DNA from: Massariosphaeria phaeospora
Lineage: Eukaryota; Ascomycota; Dothideomycetes; Pleosporales
Length of the DNA: 64,000 nt
Assembly (NCBI GenBank): GCA_011032825.1
Contig: JAADJZ010000027.1
Location: 496,001-560,000, forward strand
Direction of reading: 5' to 3'
The translations under genes and the position numbers were made by a program. Each line of letters starts with the position of its first letter. Positions within the stretch are counted from its first letter, which is position 1. The notes beneath the pieces were generated by a model. It saw nothing but the letters and a program-made list of their open reading frames with translations, made no database searches and was not told the origin of the DNA. Shown here piece after piece: positions 33,951 to 45,401 of this stretch.

Positions 33951-34793
33951 ATGCAGTCTCTTTTCCCACCGCCAGCGACAGTTCCACCGTTCCTCCGCCT
34001 CCCACTCGAGCTCCGCCAACAGATATACCGCCAGATCCTCCCCCACACCTCGACCTTCGACCTCCGCCTCCAAATCAGAACCGAGCGATCCCCGTCGCGC
34101 TCTCCCGAAAGAACCGAATACAATCTGACCTTCGTGCGCCGGGCCCTCGGCGATGGCGTGTGGAAGATGCAAAAGACGCTCCCCAAAACCGACCGCGAGA
34201 CGGGCAACGACGTCGTCTGGCTGCGGGGCAACATCAGCATCCTCGCTGTGAGCCGGCAAATCCACGAAGAGTGCGCGGACATGCTGTACGGGGACAACAT
34301 GTTTGTAGTTGATGTTGCGTTCGACAGGATCCAGTTCCGGTATCGCTGGCGCACGGCGAGCTACCTCACGCCGAACCGAGACATCCTGTTCTTGGAACAC
34401 TTCTCGCAGCGCAACTTGCTGCGCATAAAAAACTACGTGATCAATGTAGAGCATGTGGACGACTACACGGGCATGGTCAAATACAATCACGGGGGCCGGG
34501 GACTGACGGCGGGGATACGGCAGAAGGTGAACGAGTTGATGGATCTGCTGAGCATGGTGCCATATCTGCATCGGTTGCAGATCCATCTGATTGATGGCGC
34601 TATCAGTCGCGTGAGATTTCCGAGCGGAAGAGTGCATCGCGTGCAGGATGAGACCAACTTTTCGCAGTCGCAGACTGTGCTGGATCCGTTTCGCAGGCTG
34701 TACAACGTTCGGAAGGCACAGATCACTGGTGTCAGTGAACAATATGCCGAAGGGCTGGGGATCAGTATGACAAGCCCAAGGGGAGTCCAGTGA
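33951..34793 (+). CDS. F-box-like (2EXR/DUF7730-type) protein, 280 aa
   Basis: Single exon. The N-terminal motif PPFLRLPLELRQQIYRQIL is the degenerate F-box-like signature common in very large, mostly uncharacterised families of filamentous fungi. It is followed by ISILAVSRQIHEECADMLYG, the second hallmark of these proteins (old-style description: R-Q-x-x-x-E-x-x-x-x-L/F-Y), and FVVDVAFDRIQF. The remainder is mixed alpha/beta without known domain. The partner is unknown; SCF membership is only inferred. It is convergent with BRX1, with 128 bp between stop codons. Confidence 0.8.
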   Translation: MQSLFPPPATVPPFLRLPLELRQQIYRQILPHTSTFDLRLQIRTERSPSRSPERTEYNLTFVRRALGDGVWKMQKTLPKTDRETGNDVVWLRGNISILAVSRQIHEECADMLYGDNMFVVDVAFDRIQFRYRWRTASYLTPNRDILFLEHFSQRNLLRIKNYVINVEHVDDYTGMVKYNHGGRGLTAGIRQKVNELMDLLSMVPYLHRLQIHLIDGAISRVRFPSGRVHRVQDETNFSQSQTVLDPFRRLYNVRKAQITGVSEQYAEGLGISMTSPRGVQ

Positions 34794-34921
34794 TAAGACT
34801 TGGCTCGTTCAATTGGGTATCGTTCTATAGATACAGTTACAGTATTTCCAACCGGCCTGTATGCATTCTGAATCGAGTGCAACCCCTTAACGCCATGATT
34901 TTACTGCAAAGGACTGAGCTA

Positions 34922-36250
34922 TCATGCAAACAGCATCTGGTCGCTCAAAGGATCCTTCTCCATTTTGCGTCCGCCGTGCGAAGTAAGACCAAGATCTCCA
35001 AGCTTGGCTCTCGAATCTTTTGCCGCTTCGGTGCGCCGGTTGTATTTTCCAGCCTTCGATCTCAGGAGATCGGATCGGATCTGGTTCGGTGACACGAACT
35101 CCTTGTTTTCGTAAATGATGGGCCCCCCAAAACTGCCCTCCTGGATGACAATGGGCGTGAGCACGAATCGAGGCCCAATCTCCACGAGATTGACATCGAA
35201 CTCTGGCTTTCCCTTGGTCTTCTTCTTCGGGGCTGACTCAACTTCCTCTTCTTCTCCGTCGGGCCCCACCTTCTTCTTGCCAGGCTCGGACTCGTTGATC
35301 TGGTAGACGCGGATCCAGACTTTGCCGTCAGCCAGGGTGAAGCCCATGACATGGTCTACAAACGGCTTGACCTTCCGCGACGACTTTGGCACGCCGAAGA
35401 TCTGCGTGAAGAGTTCTTTCATGAGGCGTAAATGCGCCTGCTTCTCAAAACCTGCGTCGAATGAGAGGATCGGACGAGAGCCTTTCAAGCAGTTGCCAAT
35501 GAAGTTTAGTTCTTCCATCGTATGTACTAGGAAAGGTGTTAAGGCAGAACTCTAATGGCAGATAGGAAGACTGACAGTTTTGCAGGTGCATCTTCACCGT
35601 AGGACCGTTGGGAGCCTTGCTCATCCATGCGTACAAGTCTAGACGTTGAAGTGCGGTTAGCTGTTGCTCCCGAAGCAAATAGTGCAGGCAGAGTCCATGG
35701 TGACTTCCCGTGCTCTACTATCTGAATCGTGGGTTTTACATACCTTTTCCTTTGCGTGCTTCGAAAAACAATACATTATTGCAGTTGTAAAGTTCTAGAC
35801 CTAGTCAGTCAATTGCCCTCGTGACATGTATGCTGCAGGATTGCAGATGGTCAAGTATTGCTACGGAAAGAGATGATATATCTAGATTGTTACGCAACTG
35901 GATAAGTAGAATAATGGAGTCGCAGAACTCACCAGCCAGTTCATTGAGCTGATATAGCTTGGTCTTCGTGTCTAGCTTTGCTTCCTTGCGACTATGTGGC
36001 CTGCATACCGTTCAGTAAGAATTGGTCAAGACACGTTAGCCAACTCACATGAGGGAATAGAGATCCTGCAGCAAATGGCGATGTCTCATCGTCACGCCTC
36101 TCGAACTCTAGCGCATGGTCAACATGTGTCCTATTTTTTTTCTCGGAGCAAGCAATGTACCAGAATGAGGACCCTTTGCTTGTTCTTGCGCTCGCCATGC
36201 TCCTTCTCTTGCGGGCCCGCGGAGGACAGGGTCTTGTAAACAGCAGCCAT
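34922..36250 (-). CDS. BRX1: Ribosome biogenesis protein Brx1 (Brix domain)
   Basis: Nucleolar factor for 60S assembly. Start MAAVYKTLSSAGPQEKEHGE at 36250. Spliced exons read KQRVLIL joined to SSRGVTMRHRHLLQDLYSLM, then PHSRKEAKLDTKTKLYQLNE, LYNCNNVLFFEARKGK, DLYAWMSKAPNGPTVKMHLQ, NLHTMEELNFIGNCLKGSRP, ILSFDAGFEKQAHLRLMKEL, and FVDHVMGFTLADGKVWIRVY with GPRFVLTPIVIQEGSFGGPI near the end. These are the sigma70-like Brix motifs of Brx1 in the right order. Five introns are needed. An insertion rich in Lys/Glu (GPDGEEEEVESAPKKKTKGK) lies in the C-terminal half. It is divergent from INO80, with 1.06 kb between the starts. Confidence 0.93.
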
Positions 36251-37310
36251 GGCGACGGGGTGTTGCTGGGGCTGTGGACGGCGGGTTGAGGCTGCGCTGG
36301 GAAAAAAAGTCGTCGACGGCCAAGGGTCCAGTTCGATGGGGAGAATTAAACGGGTCGGTACGCACGGGCCTCCTGCACGCCAATCACGGCTGCGTCTGCG
36401 CCGTCCTGGTTCTGCCTCCGCTGCTTCGTTCGTTGTGTGCCCGTCCGTCGCGGGAGCCGTCGAGTGAGCGAGCGCGGCCGGTTCATGTTGCGTGCGGCAC
36501 CTCACCATCGCGCCATGGCGGCGTCGTCGTGCAGTCCATCTGAGGCGACTCCAGCCGGGGCCCCGATCGCTGGGACAGCCATGTTGCGAAGGTCGGGCCA
36601 CCATGAGAGCGCAAGCAACGGGCACGGCGAAAGCAGTGCGGCCACCTGAGCACTGAGCAGCAGACGGGCTTCAGCAGCCTCAGAGCAGCTCGTCTGGCGC
36701 ATGCGGGCAGGATTTAGATGAGCCGGCGCGGAGCCCTGCGTGCCCATCGGCCGCACGCCGCAATTACGAGATTGGCTGGTCTACCAATCCACCCTCCTGG
36801 GCTGGCGAGGAAGCGTGCACGTAGAAGAGAGCAATCGGGCTCAGGCTTTGTCCAGACAGCGCCGGCCACTGCGCGAGCATCGCCTGCATTGCTCTCGAGC
36901 CAGAGACGCCTCCGCAACGACTGGCTCGACGGCCCTCTGCTCCATCGTCTGGTGCGCGGCCCATCCCATGCGTGCTGCTGTCTTGCCATCGTCAACCTCA
37001 CCAGCCAGCCAAGCGGCAGCCCGAGGTCGCGTCAGTCAGGCGTGTTGGCTGCACGAGACTGCCGCTAGACGTCCACGGCTCTCTCTCCAGCCATCCCCCA
37101 TCCCTCATCCCCTCGTCCCCCACGGCCCATCTGCCCATCTGCCTGCCGCCATTGTCACCATCGCGCCCGCAGCCAGCACCACCGGCGCCGCACGCGCAAA
37201 CCACCAAGTCGCGCGTCGCCCGGCACCCTGTCGCCGCGCTCTGCAGCACGGCACCCATGGCCTAGCAGCACGGCGCCCGTTTCTAGCTGTCGGATCTCGC
37301 AGTTGCAGTC
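36251..37310. promoter_or_regulatory. Divergent GC-rich promoter region, BRX1 / INO80
   Basis: 1.06 kb between two start codons facing away from each other. The high GC content opens several long frames on both strands (for example 36740-37345 plus and 36131-36625 minus); none has recognisable protein features and they overlap each other. Both core promoters must lie here. Confidence 0.5.
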
Positions 37311-40300
37311 ATGTACCGCGACCCGGGCTTGCGGCGGTCCGTTGATGAGGAAGGCTTCGAGCGAGAGGGACTGCCAGCCAACGGGGGATCGCCAGTTTCT
37401 CACAGACCACCACAATCGCCTACGACGACGAGGCCACCTCAGGGCTCGCCGACCACGCCGCGGCCTCAACCGCCCCATTTCGCCGCCCATCCGCATCCGC
37501 ATCCCCATCCCCCTCGACTTCCTGTCTCGCCGCGCACCACCGAGCTTCCGTCGATCAGCACGGCCCTATACTCCTCTTACTACGATCCGACCTCTGACAA
37601 TGGCGACCGCAGCGTAGCTCGCGGCCCGCCGCGATACGAATCTCACTACCCACCGCCGGTACGCGCTCCCAACCTTTTCCCATCTGCTTCCACTTTGTGT
37701 TTATGCAGGGATGCGCAGCTAACCTCAGAACCTCTACAGACTCGAGATCCGCACGCCTACGCAGACACGCGGCTTGCCGAGAGTCCCTACGACAAGACGT
37801 ACCATTCCCCCGTGGCAAGCACCTTCGCTCATCAGTCGCCGCTCCAACGCACGCCCTCGCAGAGCCACACGACCGGCGGCATGGAGGCCGTGTCTCACTC
37901 GCCCGTCTCTCCCACGGTATACCAGGCGCGAAACCGAGGCGCCGTGCAGCCTCCCCCATCAAACTATGCACGGAGACCATCGATGAAGGAGGAGGTAAGT
38001 GCAACCCGCGTTTTTCATCATATTGACTCCAGGCGCTAACAATAGCACGCATAGGCACCGCCACCCGTACGGGCCGACCCCATGTCGCTCTCCAGCATCA
38101 TGTCAGGTGCAGAGCCAGATCCGCCCACCAAGGCCCAACAACTCCCACCCATAAATCCAGAACCTCGTCGACTGTCCAAACCCTCGACTGCACACCCACT
38201 CTACGTCAAGCAAGAGGCTATGGCGTCGCCTGCGCCGGCCGACCTCCCATTACAAGACAACGGCGCTCACAGTCGCGTTTACGAAGACATGCCGCCTGTC
38301 GGTGGTGCATCTTTGCCACCCCAGGGTGTGCCTCGCGAAATACCTGTGCCGGACGAGGCCGAAGTCGAGGCTGCACTGGCCCGCATCGAAACAAGCGAGA
38401 TGAACGACATCGACGGACCAGGCTTCGAGCACGAACGAGAGGAGTACTTTGAGCATACTCGCAAGCGCGCCATAGAACTAGAAACCGCCGAGTCCAGCAA
38501 ACGCAAGGTAAGTTTGTGCCCTCTGTGCAGCCCCCACCCGACTAACGTTCGGCAGCGGCGGCGCACCGTAACCATTACGCGTTTCGCCAACGTGCTTGCC
38601 TCTCACCGCGACTCTGCGAAGACTGTCTACAACATTGATCACGAGGGCGCGGCCTGGCAGCAGGTGCAGAACCAGGAGATCGCCGAAGAGAAGGAGCGCA
38701 AGAAAGACATGCAACGCAAGCGACGGCGCGAGAAGACGATCCAGAACGAGGAAGCTAAGCGCGCCGAAGCTCTGGCGAAGGCTGGTCAGGCCGAAAACGA
38801 GGAGGAGAAAGAGAGGCACCTCCGGGATGCGCAGAAGGCGGAGAAGAAGGCCAAGACCACCAGCCAGCTGCTCCACGGTACCGCTCCCAGCAAGGACTTT
38901 CGCGAGGTCACTCCCCATGCGCCCAACTTTGAAGGTGGCACTATGAGCTCCTTCCAGGCCTCCGATGAGCTGCCCACGGGCGGAAAGCGCAAAGGCGGTC
39001 GCGCCGGGGGTCGACTCAAGAAGAGCAAAGAGCAGAAGCAAGCGGAGAAAGATGCAGCCGCTGCTGGCCAGGCTGCGATTGATCGCGGGGACGACCTTCC
39101 CATCATTGCCCCGCGCGAAGAGGCGCGTCTTGACGCCTTGAAGAGCCGCAGCCAGACAGAGGATCTCGCACCTACCGTCCTAACCACTTACAACTCGCAG
39201 GCATACCAGAGTCTCTACAACCAGATCTGGAAGGATATTGCGCGGAAAGATATCCCCAAGGTCGTCCGGATCAAAGAAAATTCGCTGTCCACAAAACAGT
39301 CAAATTTGCGCAAGACAGCACAGCTGGCGTCTAAAGAAGCGCGCCGGTGGCAAATGCGTACCAACAAGAGTTCGAAGGACGTGCAAGCCCGTGGCAAGCG
39401 AAGCATGCGTGAAATGCTTGGGTTCTGGAAGAAGAACGAGAGAGACGAGAGAGATCAGAGGAAGACAGCGGAGCGTTACGAACTGGAGAATGCAAAGAAG
39501 GTCGAGGCTGAGCGTGAAGCGAACCGCCAGAAACGAAAGCTCAACTTCCTAATTTCCCAGACCGAGCTCTATTCGCATTTCATTCGCAAGAAGGCCAAGA
39601 CGGACGAGATAGAAAGGTCCACAGACGATGCAGAGACGGCCGCTGCGAGCGCTGCTATTGCACCAGCACAGCCGACTATCGACATACCTGACGTTACCGT
39701 CCAGGCTGGCGCGAAGGTGACCAACTTTGAGGACCTTGACTTCGACAACGCCGACGAATCGGCTCTCACTGCCGCGGCCATGGCCAACGCTCAACACGCC
39801 GTGCAAGAGGCCGCTGATCGTGCCCGAGCGTTCAATAATGGCGGCGACGCAAACATGGACGAAGGGGAGCTGAACTTCCAGAATCCCTCTGGTCTTGATC
39901 CCACCCAGTTCATCGATCAACCGAAACTGCTCAACTGCCAACTCAAAGAGTACCAACTTAAGGGCCTGAACTGGCTGGTCAACTTGTACGAGCAAGGCAT
40001 CAACGGCATTCTCGCCGATGAGATGGGTCTGGGAAAAACGGTACAATCAATATCTGTCATGGCATATCTTGCAGAGCACCACAAGATCTTTGGACCGTTC
40101 TTAGTCGTTGCCCCCGCATCGACTTTGCACAACTGGCAACAGGAGATTGCAAGATTCGTCCCTACCTTGAAAGTGCTGCCGTACTGGGGCAACGCGAAAG
40201 ACCGGAAAATCCTGCGTAAATTCTGGGATCGGAAGCACATCACCTACACCCAGGACTCGCCTTTCCACATCCTGGTCACCTCCTATCAACTGGTCGTTCA

Positions 40301-42566
40301 GGACGCGCAATACTTCCAGAAGATTCGCTGGCAGTACATGATTCTCGACGAGGCACAGGCCATCAAGTCTTCTCAGAGCTCTAGGTGGAAGAGCTTGCTG
40401 GGTTTCCACTCTCGTAACCGCCTTCTGCTAACCGGTACACCGATTCAAAATAACATGCAAGAACTGTGGGCGCTGCTCCATTTCATCATGCCAAGCTTAT
40501 TCGACTCGCACGACGAATTCAGCGATTGGTTTTCCAAGGACATCGAGAGCCATGCACAGAGTAACACCAAGCTTAACGAAGACCAACTGAAACGGTTGCA
40601 TATGATTCTCAAGCCTTTCATGTTACGGCGTGTCAAGAAGCACGTTCAAAAAGAGCTTGGAGACAAGATCGAATTGGACGTGTTCTGCGATCTTACGTAT
40701 CGACAGCGCGCGTACTACTCAGGCCTGCGAAACAAAATCAGTCTCATGGATCTCATCGAGAAGGCTGTTGGAGACGAGCAGGACAGCGCCACCTTGATGA
40801 ATCTTGTTATGCAGTTCCGCAAGGTTTGCAATCACCCTGATCTATTTGAGCGCGCCGACACTTGGTCGCCTCTATCTTTCGCCTACTTCGCCGAAACCGC
40901 GTCATTTCTCCGTGAGGGAAACCAGGTGAGAGTTGCATACTCCACTCGCAGCATGATCGAGTACCGATTGCCTCGCCTCATCTGCCGCAACGGCGGCCGC
41001 CTCGACCTCCCCGGCGCCGAGAACCCAAAGGCCGGCTTCAACGGCCACTATCTATACAACCTGATGAATGTATGGAACCCGGAACATATCAACCAGGCAT
41101 CGAAAAAAGATGGTGCATTTTCGTGGCTGCGGTTTGCAGATATCTCGGCTATGGAAGCCTCGGACATTGCAAGGAAAGGTCTCTTTCAGCGAGCAATCGA
41201 TCTCACTAAGAAGCCTCGACAACTCGGCACATTGAATGTCTTATACGATGGCGAGAACGGCGGCGGCTATGAACCAAAGCGTTCCATGCTCCAAATCATA
41301 GAGCGTCAGAATCGCGCTCCACTAGCAGAGATCACCGCGGAGGGTCACATGCGAAAGTTGCTCAATGTCACGCAGACAGCATTCGAGGATACTGGACTGG
41401 ATATTATTGAACGATGTGCGAAGCCTACTGCGACCGCGCCTCCAGTCGAATTGTATTGTTCAAGCCAGGGTACCATCACAGAAAAGCAGCGAGATTTCTT
41501 CAATGTTCCGGTGCGGACTGCGTTGTTCGGCGTCTCCGAAAAGACAGAGCACTCTCTCCTCGAATCGAAATCCGAGGCTGGCCCCCTATCCATCCGCAAC
41601 AAACTCCCACCTCCTACAAACCAGCGAGCACGGTACACGCATATCGAGGCGCCATCAATGAACCGCTTCGTAACAGCCTCTGGCAAGCTCAATAAACTTG
41701 ATGCGTTACTCAAGGAGTTGAAAAAAGGCGACCACCGTGTGTTGCTCTACTTCCAAATGACTAGGATGATAGACTTGATGGAGGAGTATCTCACATATCG
41801 AGGCTTCAAGTACTGTCGCTTGGATGGTTCCACCAAGTTGGAAGACCGTCGCGACACCGTTGCTGACTTCCAGAGTGACGACACCATTTTCGTCTTCCTG
41901 CTGTCCACTCGTGCTGGTGGCCTTGGTATCAACTTGACTGCTGCGGATACGGTCATCTTCTACGACTCTGATTGGAATCCCACGATCGACTCGCAAGCCA
42001 TGGATCGTGCTCATCGTCTTGGTCAGACCAGACAAGTCACTGTCTACCGTCTCATCACGAAAGGCACGATTGAGGAGCGCATTCGGAAGCGCGCCCTGCA
42101 GAAGGAAGAGGTGCAACGAGTCGTCATATCTGGCGGATCCGGCGCCGGGGTCGACTTCAACACACGCTCTAGGGAGAACCGTACCAAAGACATCGCCATG
42201 TGGCTTGTGGACGACGATCAGGCCGCCGAGATCGAGAAGAAGGAAGCCGAGCTTGCCGAGGCAGAGAAGAACGCGCCCGCCACGCGCAAGCGCAAGAAGA
42301 AGAAGGTCGAAGCCAGCTTGGATGAAATGTACCACGAAGGTAAGTCTCACATATCCGCCCATTAAACATGCAATGTTGGGAATGTGATTCTAACTGTGAA
42401 CGTAGGTGAAGGACATTTCGACACGAGTGAAAAAGCTAGCGGCGCGGCCACCCCTGTGCCGCCTCCCGCTGAAGGAGGACCTCCCGGGGCGAAGAAGAAG
42501 AAAGGCATGAGCAAGAAGGCGAAGACGGCGAAACAGCGGCTCGCTGTCGCTGATGGGGAGGTCTAG
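37311..42566 (+). CDS. INO80: Chromatin-remodelling ATPase INO80, 1666 aa, five exons
   Basis: Catalytic subunit of the INO80 nucleosome-sliding and H2A.Z-editing complex. Exons 37311-37658, 37740-37994, 38055-38507, 38556-42339 and 42406-42566 total 1667 codons. The N-terminal 300 residues are disordered and Pro/Ser-rich. A basic, helical DBINO region lies at about 560-700 ([40 protein letters not shown]), binding site for actin-related proteins. The first ATPase lobe has Walker [12 protein letters not shown] at about 839-849 and the DEAQ box at about 948-951. A long insertion of about 270 residues splits the two lobes (nt 40860-41690), as in INO80 and unlike SNF2. The second lobe (about 1395-1535) has [20 protein letters not shown] and [20 protein letters not shown]. 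The C-terminus is Lys-rich. Confidence 0.96.
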
Positions 42567-45401
42567 CCTGGCTCTCTCCGCCCCGTCCGTTCGCCTCGCC
42601 ACCCCTATCTACCTATTGTACCACTACTGCTACTCGACTGCATTTCTAAAATACCACCTTTTCTATCCCTGCAGGCGTCTTGTCTCTGCTGCGTCGGGGT
42701 ATATCGGCACCATGTTTGTTTTGCATTTTCTTGCCGTTGTTGGGTGCCCTGTTTTACGGTTCAGGGAGCTAGCCCTATTAGATTTGTGTGGGTGGGGGGT
42801 CTGGAGGGGAAGGGAGGCCGGGTACGGGTACGGGTATGGGTGGGTATACTAAGTAATTTCATCATGATCATCGTCATGGAAAGCTTTTTGTTTCATCTCT
42901 TCTGTAGGGGCTACCGTTGGTTTAGTTATTTGAGCCATGTACAACAAACAATAAGTGCTTTCTCTATTACCTTTTTTTTTTCTATTTGGGGGAGAGAGAG
43001 AGGGAGAGAGAGAGGACTCGCCTGTGTGTGTTTTGGTCATGGGAGATGAGATGAGACGGGGCAAAACAGGCGTTTACCAAGGAGCTGCCTTTGACTAGCT
43101 AACTTCCTTTACTTGGACGGGCGGCACGGAACTGAACTGAACTGGACTGAACTGAGCCCCTACCCCGAAAAAGAAAAGGAATTTTACTACTCTACATACA
43201 TTGTTGCATGTTTGTTTGCTTTGTGATTGATTGATTGATTGATTGATGTGCGATTGAAAAGATTCGCTATGCAATGGTAACAGTGATAGTAATAGGCTGT
43301 TTAATTAAAGAGAGAGAGAGAGGGAGAGAGAATAAAGCTTGTTGATCGTTGGATCTACTATAGGGGGTAGGTAATAAAGAGGGGGAAGCTTTAATTGATT
43401 GAAGGTAGGGAGAGATAGGAAGGAGGGGAAAAGAGGAGGAGAGAAAGAAGTAGAAGAGAAAAGAGAAAGAGGTACAAAACTAGGTTAATTAGTAGGGGTT
43501 TTAGTTCAATTAATTTAGAACATAGACAGCGGTTAGGAGGTAGGTAGGTAGGTAGGTAGGTAGGTTACGAGGTAGGTAGGTAGTATTTGCCTTTTTCTCT
43601 TTCTCTCTTACTACTTGTTCCTTACATCACATCACATTACAGAAACGCGAACAAAAACACAACTACAACTACGAATATAGAAAGACATAGGAACTAGGAC
43701 ATAGAAAGATATAAATATAGAACACGCACGTACGCACGCACACACGTACTACATACTAGCCAACTAACTAACCAAAAAAGAAGAAAAAAATCATCGCGTA
43801 CGAAAAGAAAGAAAAAACACATAAGATAAGCAAGAGAGGTATCTATCTAGATTAAGCCTAGTTACTAGATATCATAGAGTACTAGAAGAGGCAGACAGAT
43901 AGACGGACGGATAGGGACTCGCTAGAGACAGTCAAGACTACTTTCAGCTATTCGGCTGTTCTATTCATGCTCTCGTTCATTCATCTGTTTATCTGTTCGT
44001 TCGTTTGCTCGTTTATTGCATGATCCAGATGCATATATCTAGGCCACTGCTGCCTGCTAGACGCACAATTCTAGTCCAGTAGATCTAGTCCAAACTGATA
44101 CTATAAGACTTCTCCCTACACACATATATACGAGATACACAGGTCTATCTATATACACACACATCTCTACTAACCTAGCTACCTACTGCCTTATCTATCC
44201 TCTCACCTCTCTCCTATTCTATCCTCTTACTCCATCCTCTTCCCCAAACCCAACCCCCACCTCCCTTCCCCCCCTTTCCCCTCCAACCCCTCCAACCCCG
44301 CCGATACCTTCACCCACCTTCATTCAGTATTCCAGCGTCCCTACTTGCTGCTACTACTACTACCAACTACTACTACTATCACTAACCCTACACGTCTTGT
44401 CCTGTTATCCCTCCCCTCCGCACCATCTATGCATACCCTTCCTTCGTAGATACAATCGACAGCAACCTTGTCCACCTTCACGGAGCCAAGCCAAGCCCAG
44501 CCCGGTGTGGCAACAAGTTGCTGGCCCCAGAACCCAAATCCCAGAGCCCAAAACCCAACCCCCAGTCCAAACCGGACCGGACCGGACTTACACACACCGA
44601 AGGAGGCAAAAGCAAGATAAGCCGGACTTTGGGCCTCGCAGCCCAAGCGACGTGGCGCGGAAATTGACAACTGACAAGGGCATAGATAGACAGATACCGT
44701 ATATACTACACAGCAACTGCTTTGCTCTCGTCCAAGACCTTCTCAGTAAATGAATCGAAGACTTCACAAAAGCTTTGACAAAAACACATTGGTAAACGTT
44801 TTGTGTAGATATTTTCCAAGGCAAGTTTCAACTATAATACAGTTTGCCTCGATTGCGGGCAGGGCGGCAGCAAAATACGTCCATATCCACAGTAAAAAGG
44901 AAACTCGCACTCGTAGTCGTGTGGTACGCGACTCTGGTGCCTAGAGCTGAGAGCGTCGTCAATGCAGTCGCATACATATATGCCCCGGCATGCATCCGTA
45001 CCCCTTAACCAACTTTTTGTATGCAACGCTGCAAACAAAGCGCCCAACAACACAGGGCTAAATCCAGTCTCCGCTAACGACATGGATGACGACGTGGATA
45101 GTGATAAGCCGAGAGTAAAAGGCTAAATGGAAGAACAAAAAAGGCAGACAAGAAGGAAAGAAGGAAAAGGGTAATCATGTCCGTCATAAGCGGTCCTAAA
45201 GCCCCCAGATACCGATTTCACCAACCCAAGAAGAAGAAAATGAAAATGCATGCAATGCGACATCGTAGTGATGCAGAAGAAAGAACAGAACGGATCTAAG
45301 GAGTTAAATCGTAGTAGACAAAGGAGAAAAGGATCGATCTAGATGATTGCGCCTTCTGCGCCAGCTGGTACGTGTTGTTGCGTCGTGAATAAGATACCGG
45401 A
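42567..45401. other. Gene-free, low-complexity spacer of 2.8 kb
   Basis: Lies between the 3' ends of INO80 and STE12. It is full of simple-sequence DNA: GA-rich runs (42994-43014, 43311-43331, 43410-43470), AGGT repeats (43543-43583), attgattgattgattgattg at 43226-43245, gaactgaactgaactggactgaactgag at 43130-43157, and pyrimidine-rich sequence at 44150-44330. It probably contains long 3' untranslated regions. No conserved coding frame was found. Confidence 0.55.
43543..43583. repeat. (AGGT)n microsatellite
   Basis: Two adjacent runs of aggtaggt interrupted by tacg, about nine units in all. Confidence 0.85.

Noticed and set aside
38478..39041. 187-codon minus-strand frame inside INO80, plus others at 39549-40046 and 41706-42362
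   Set aside because: Leucine-rich antisense frames are the expected shadow of Lys/Glu/Ala-rich INO80 sequence.
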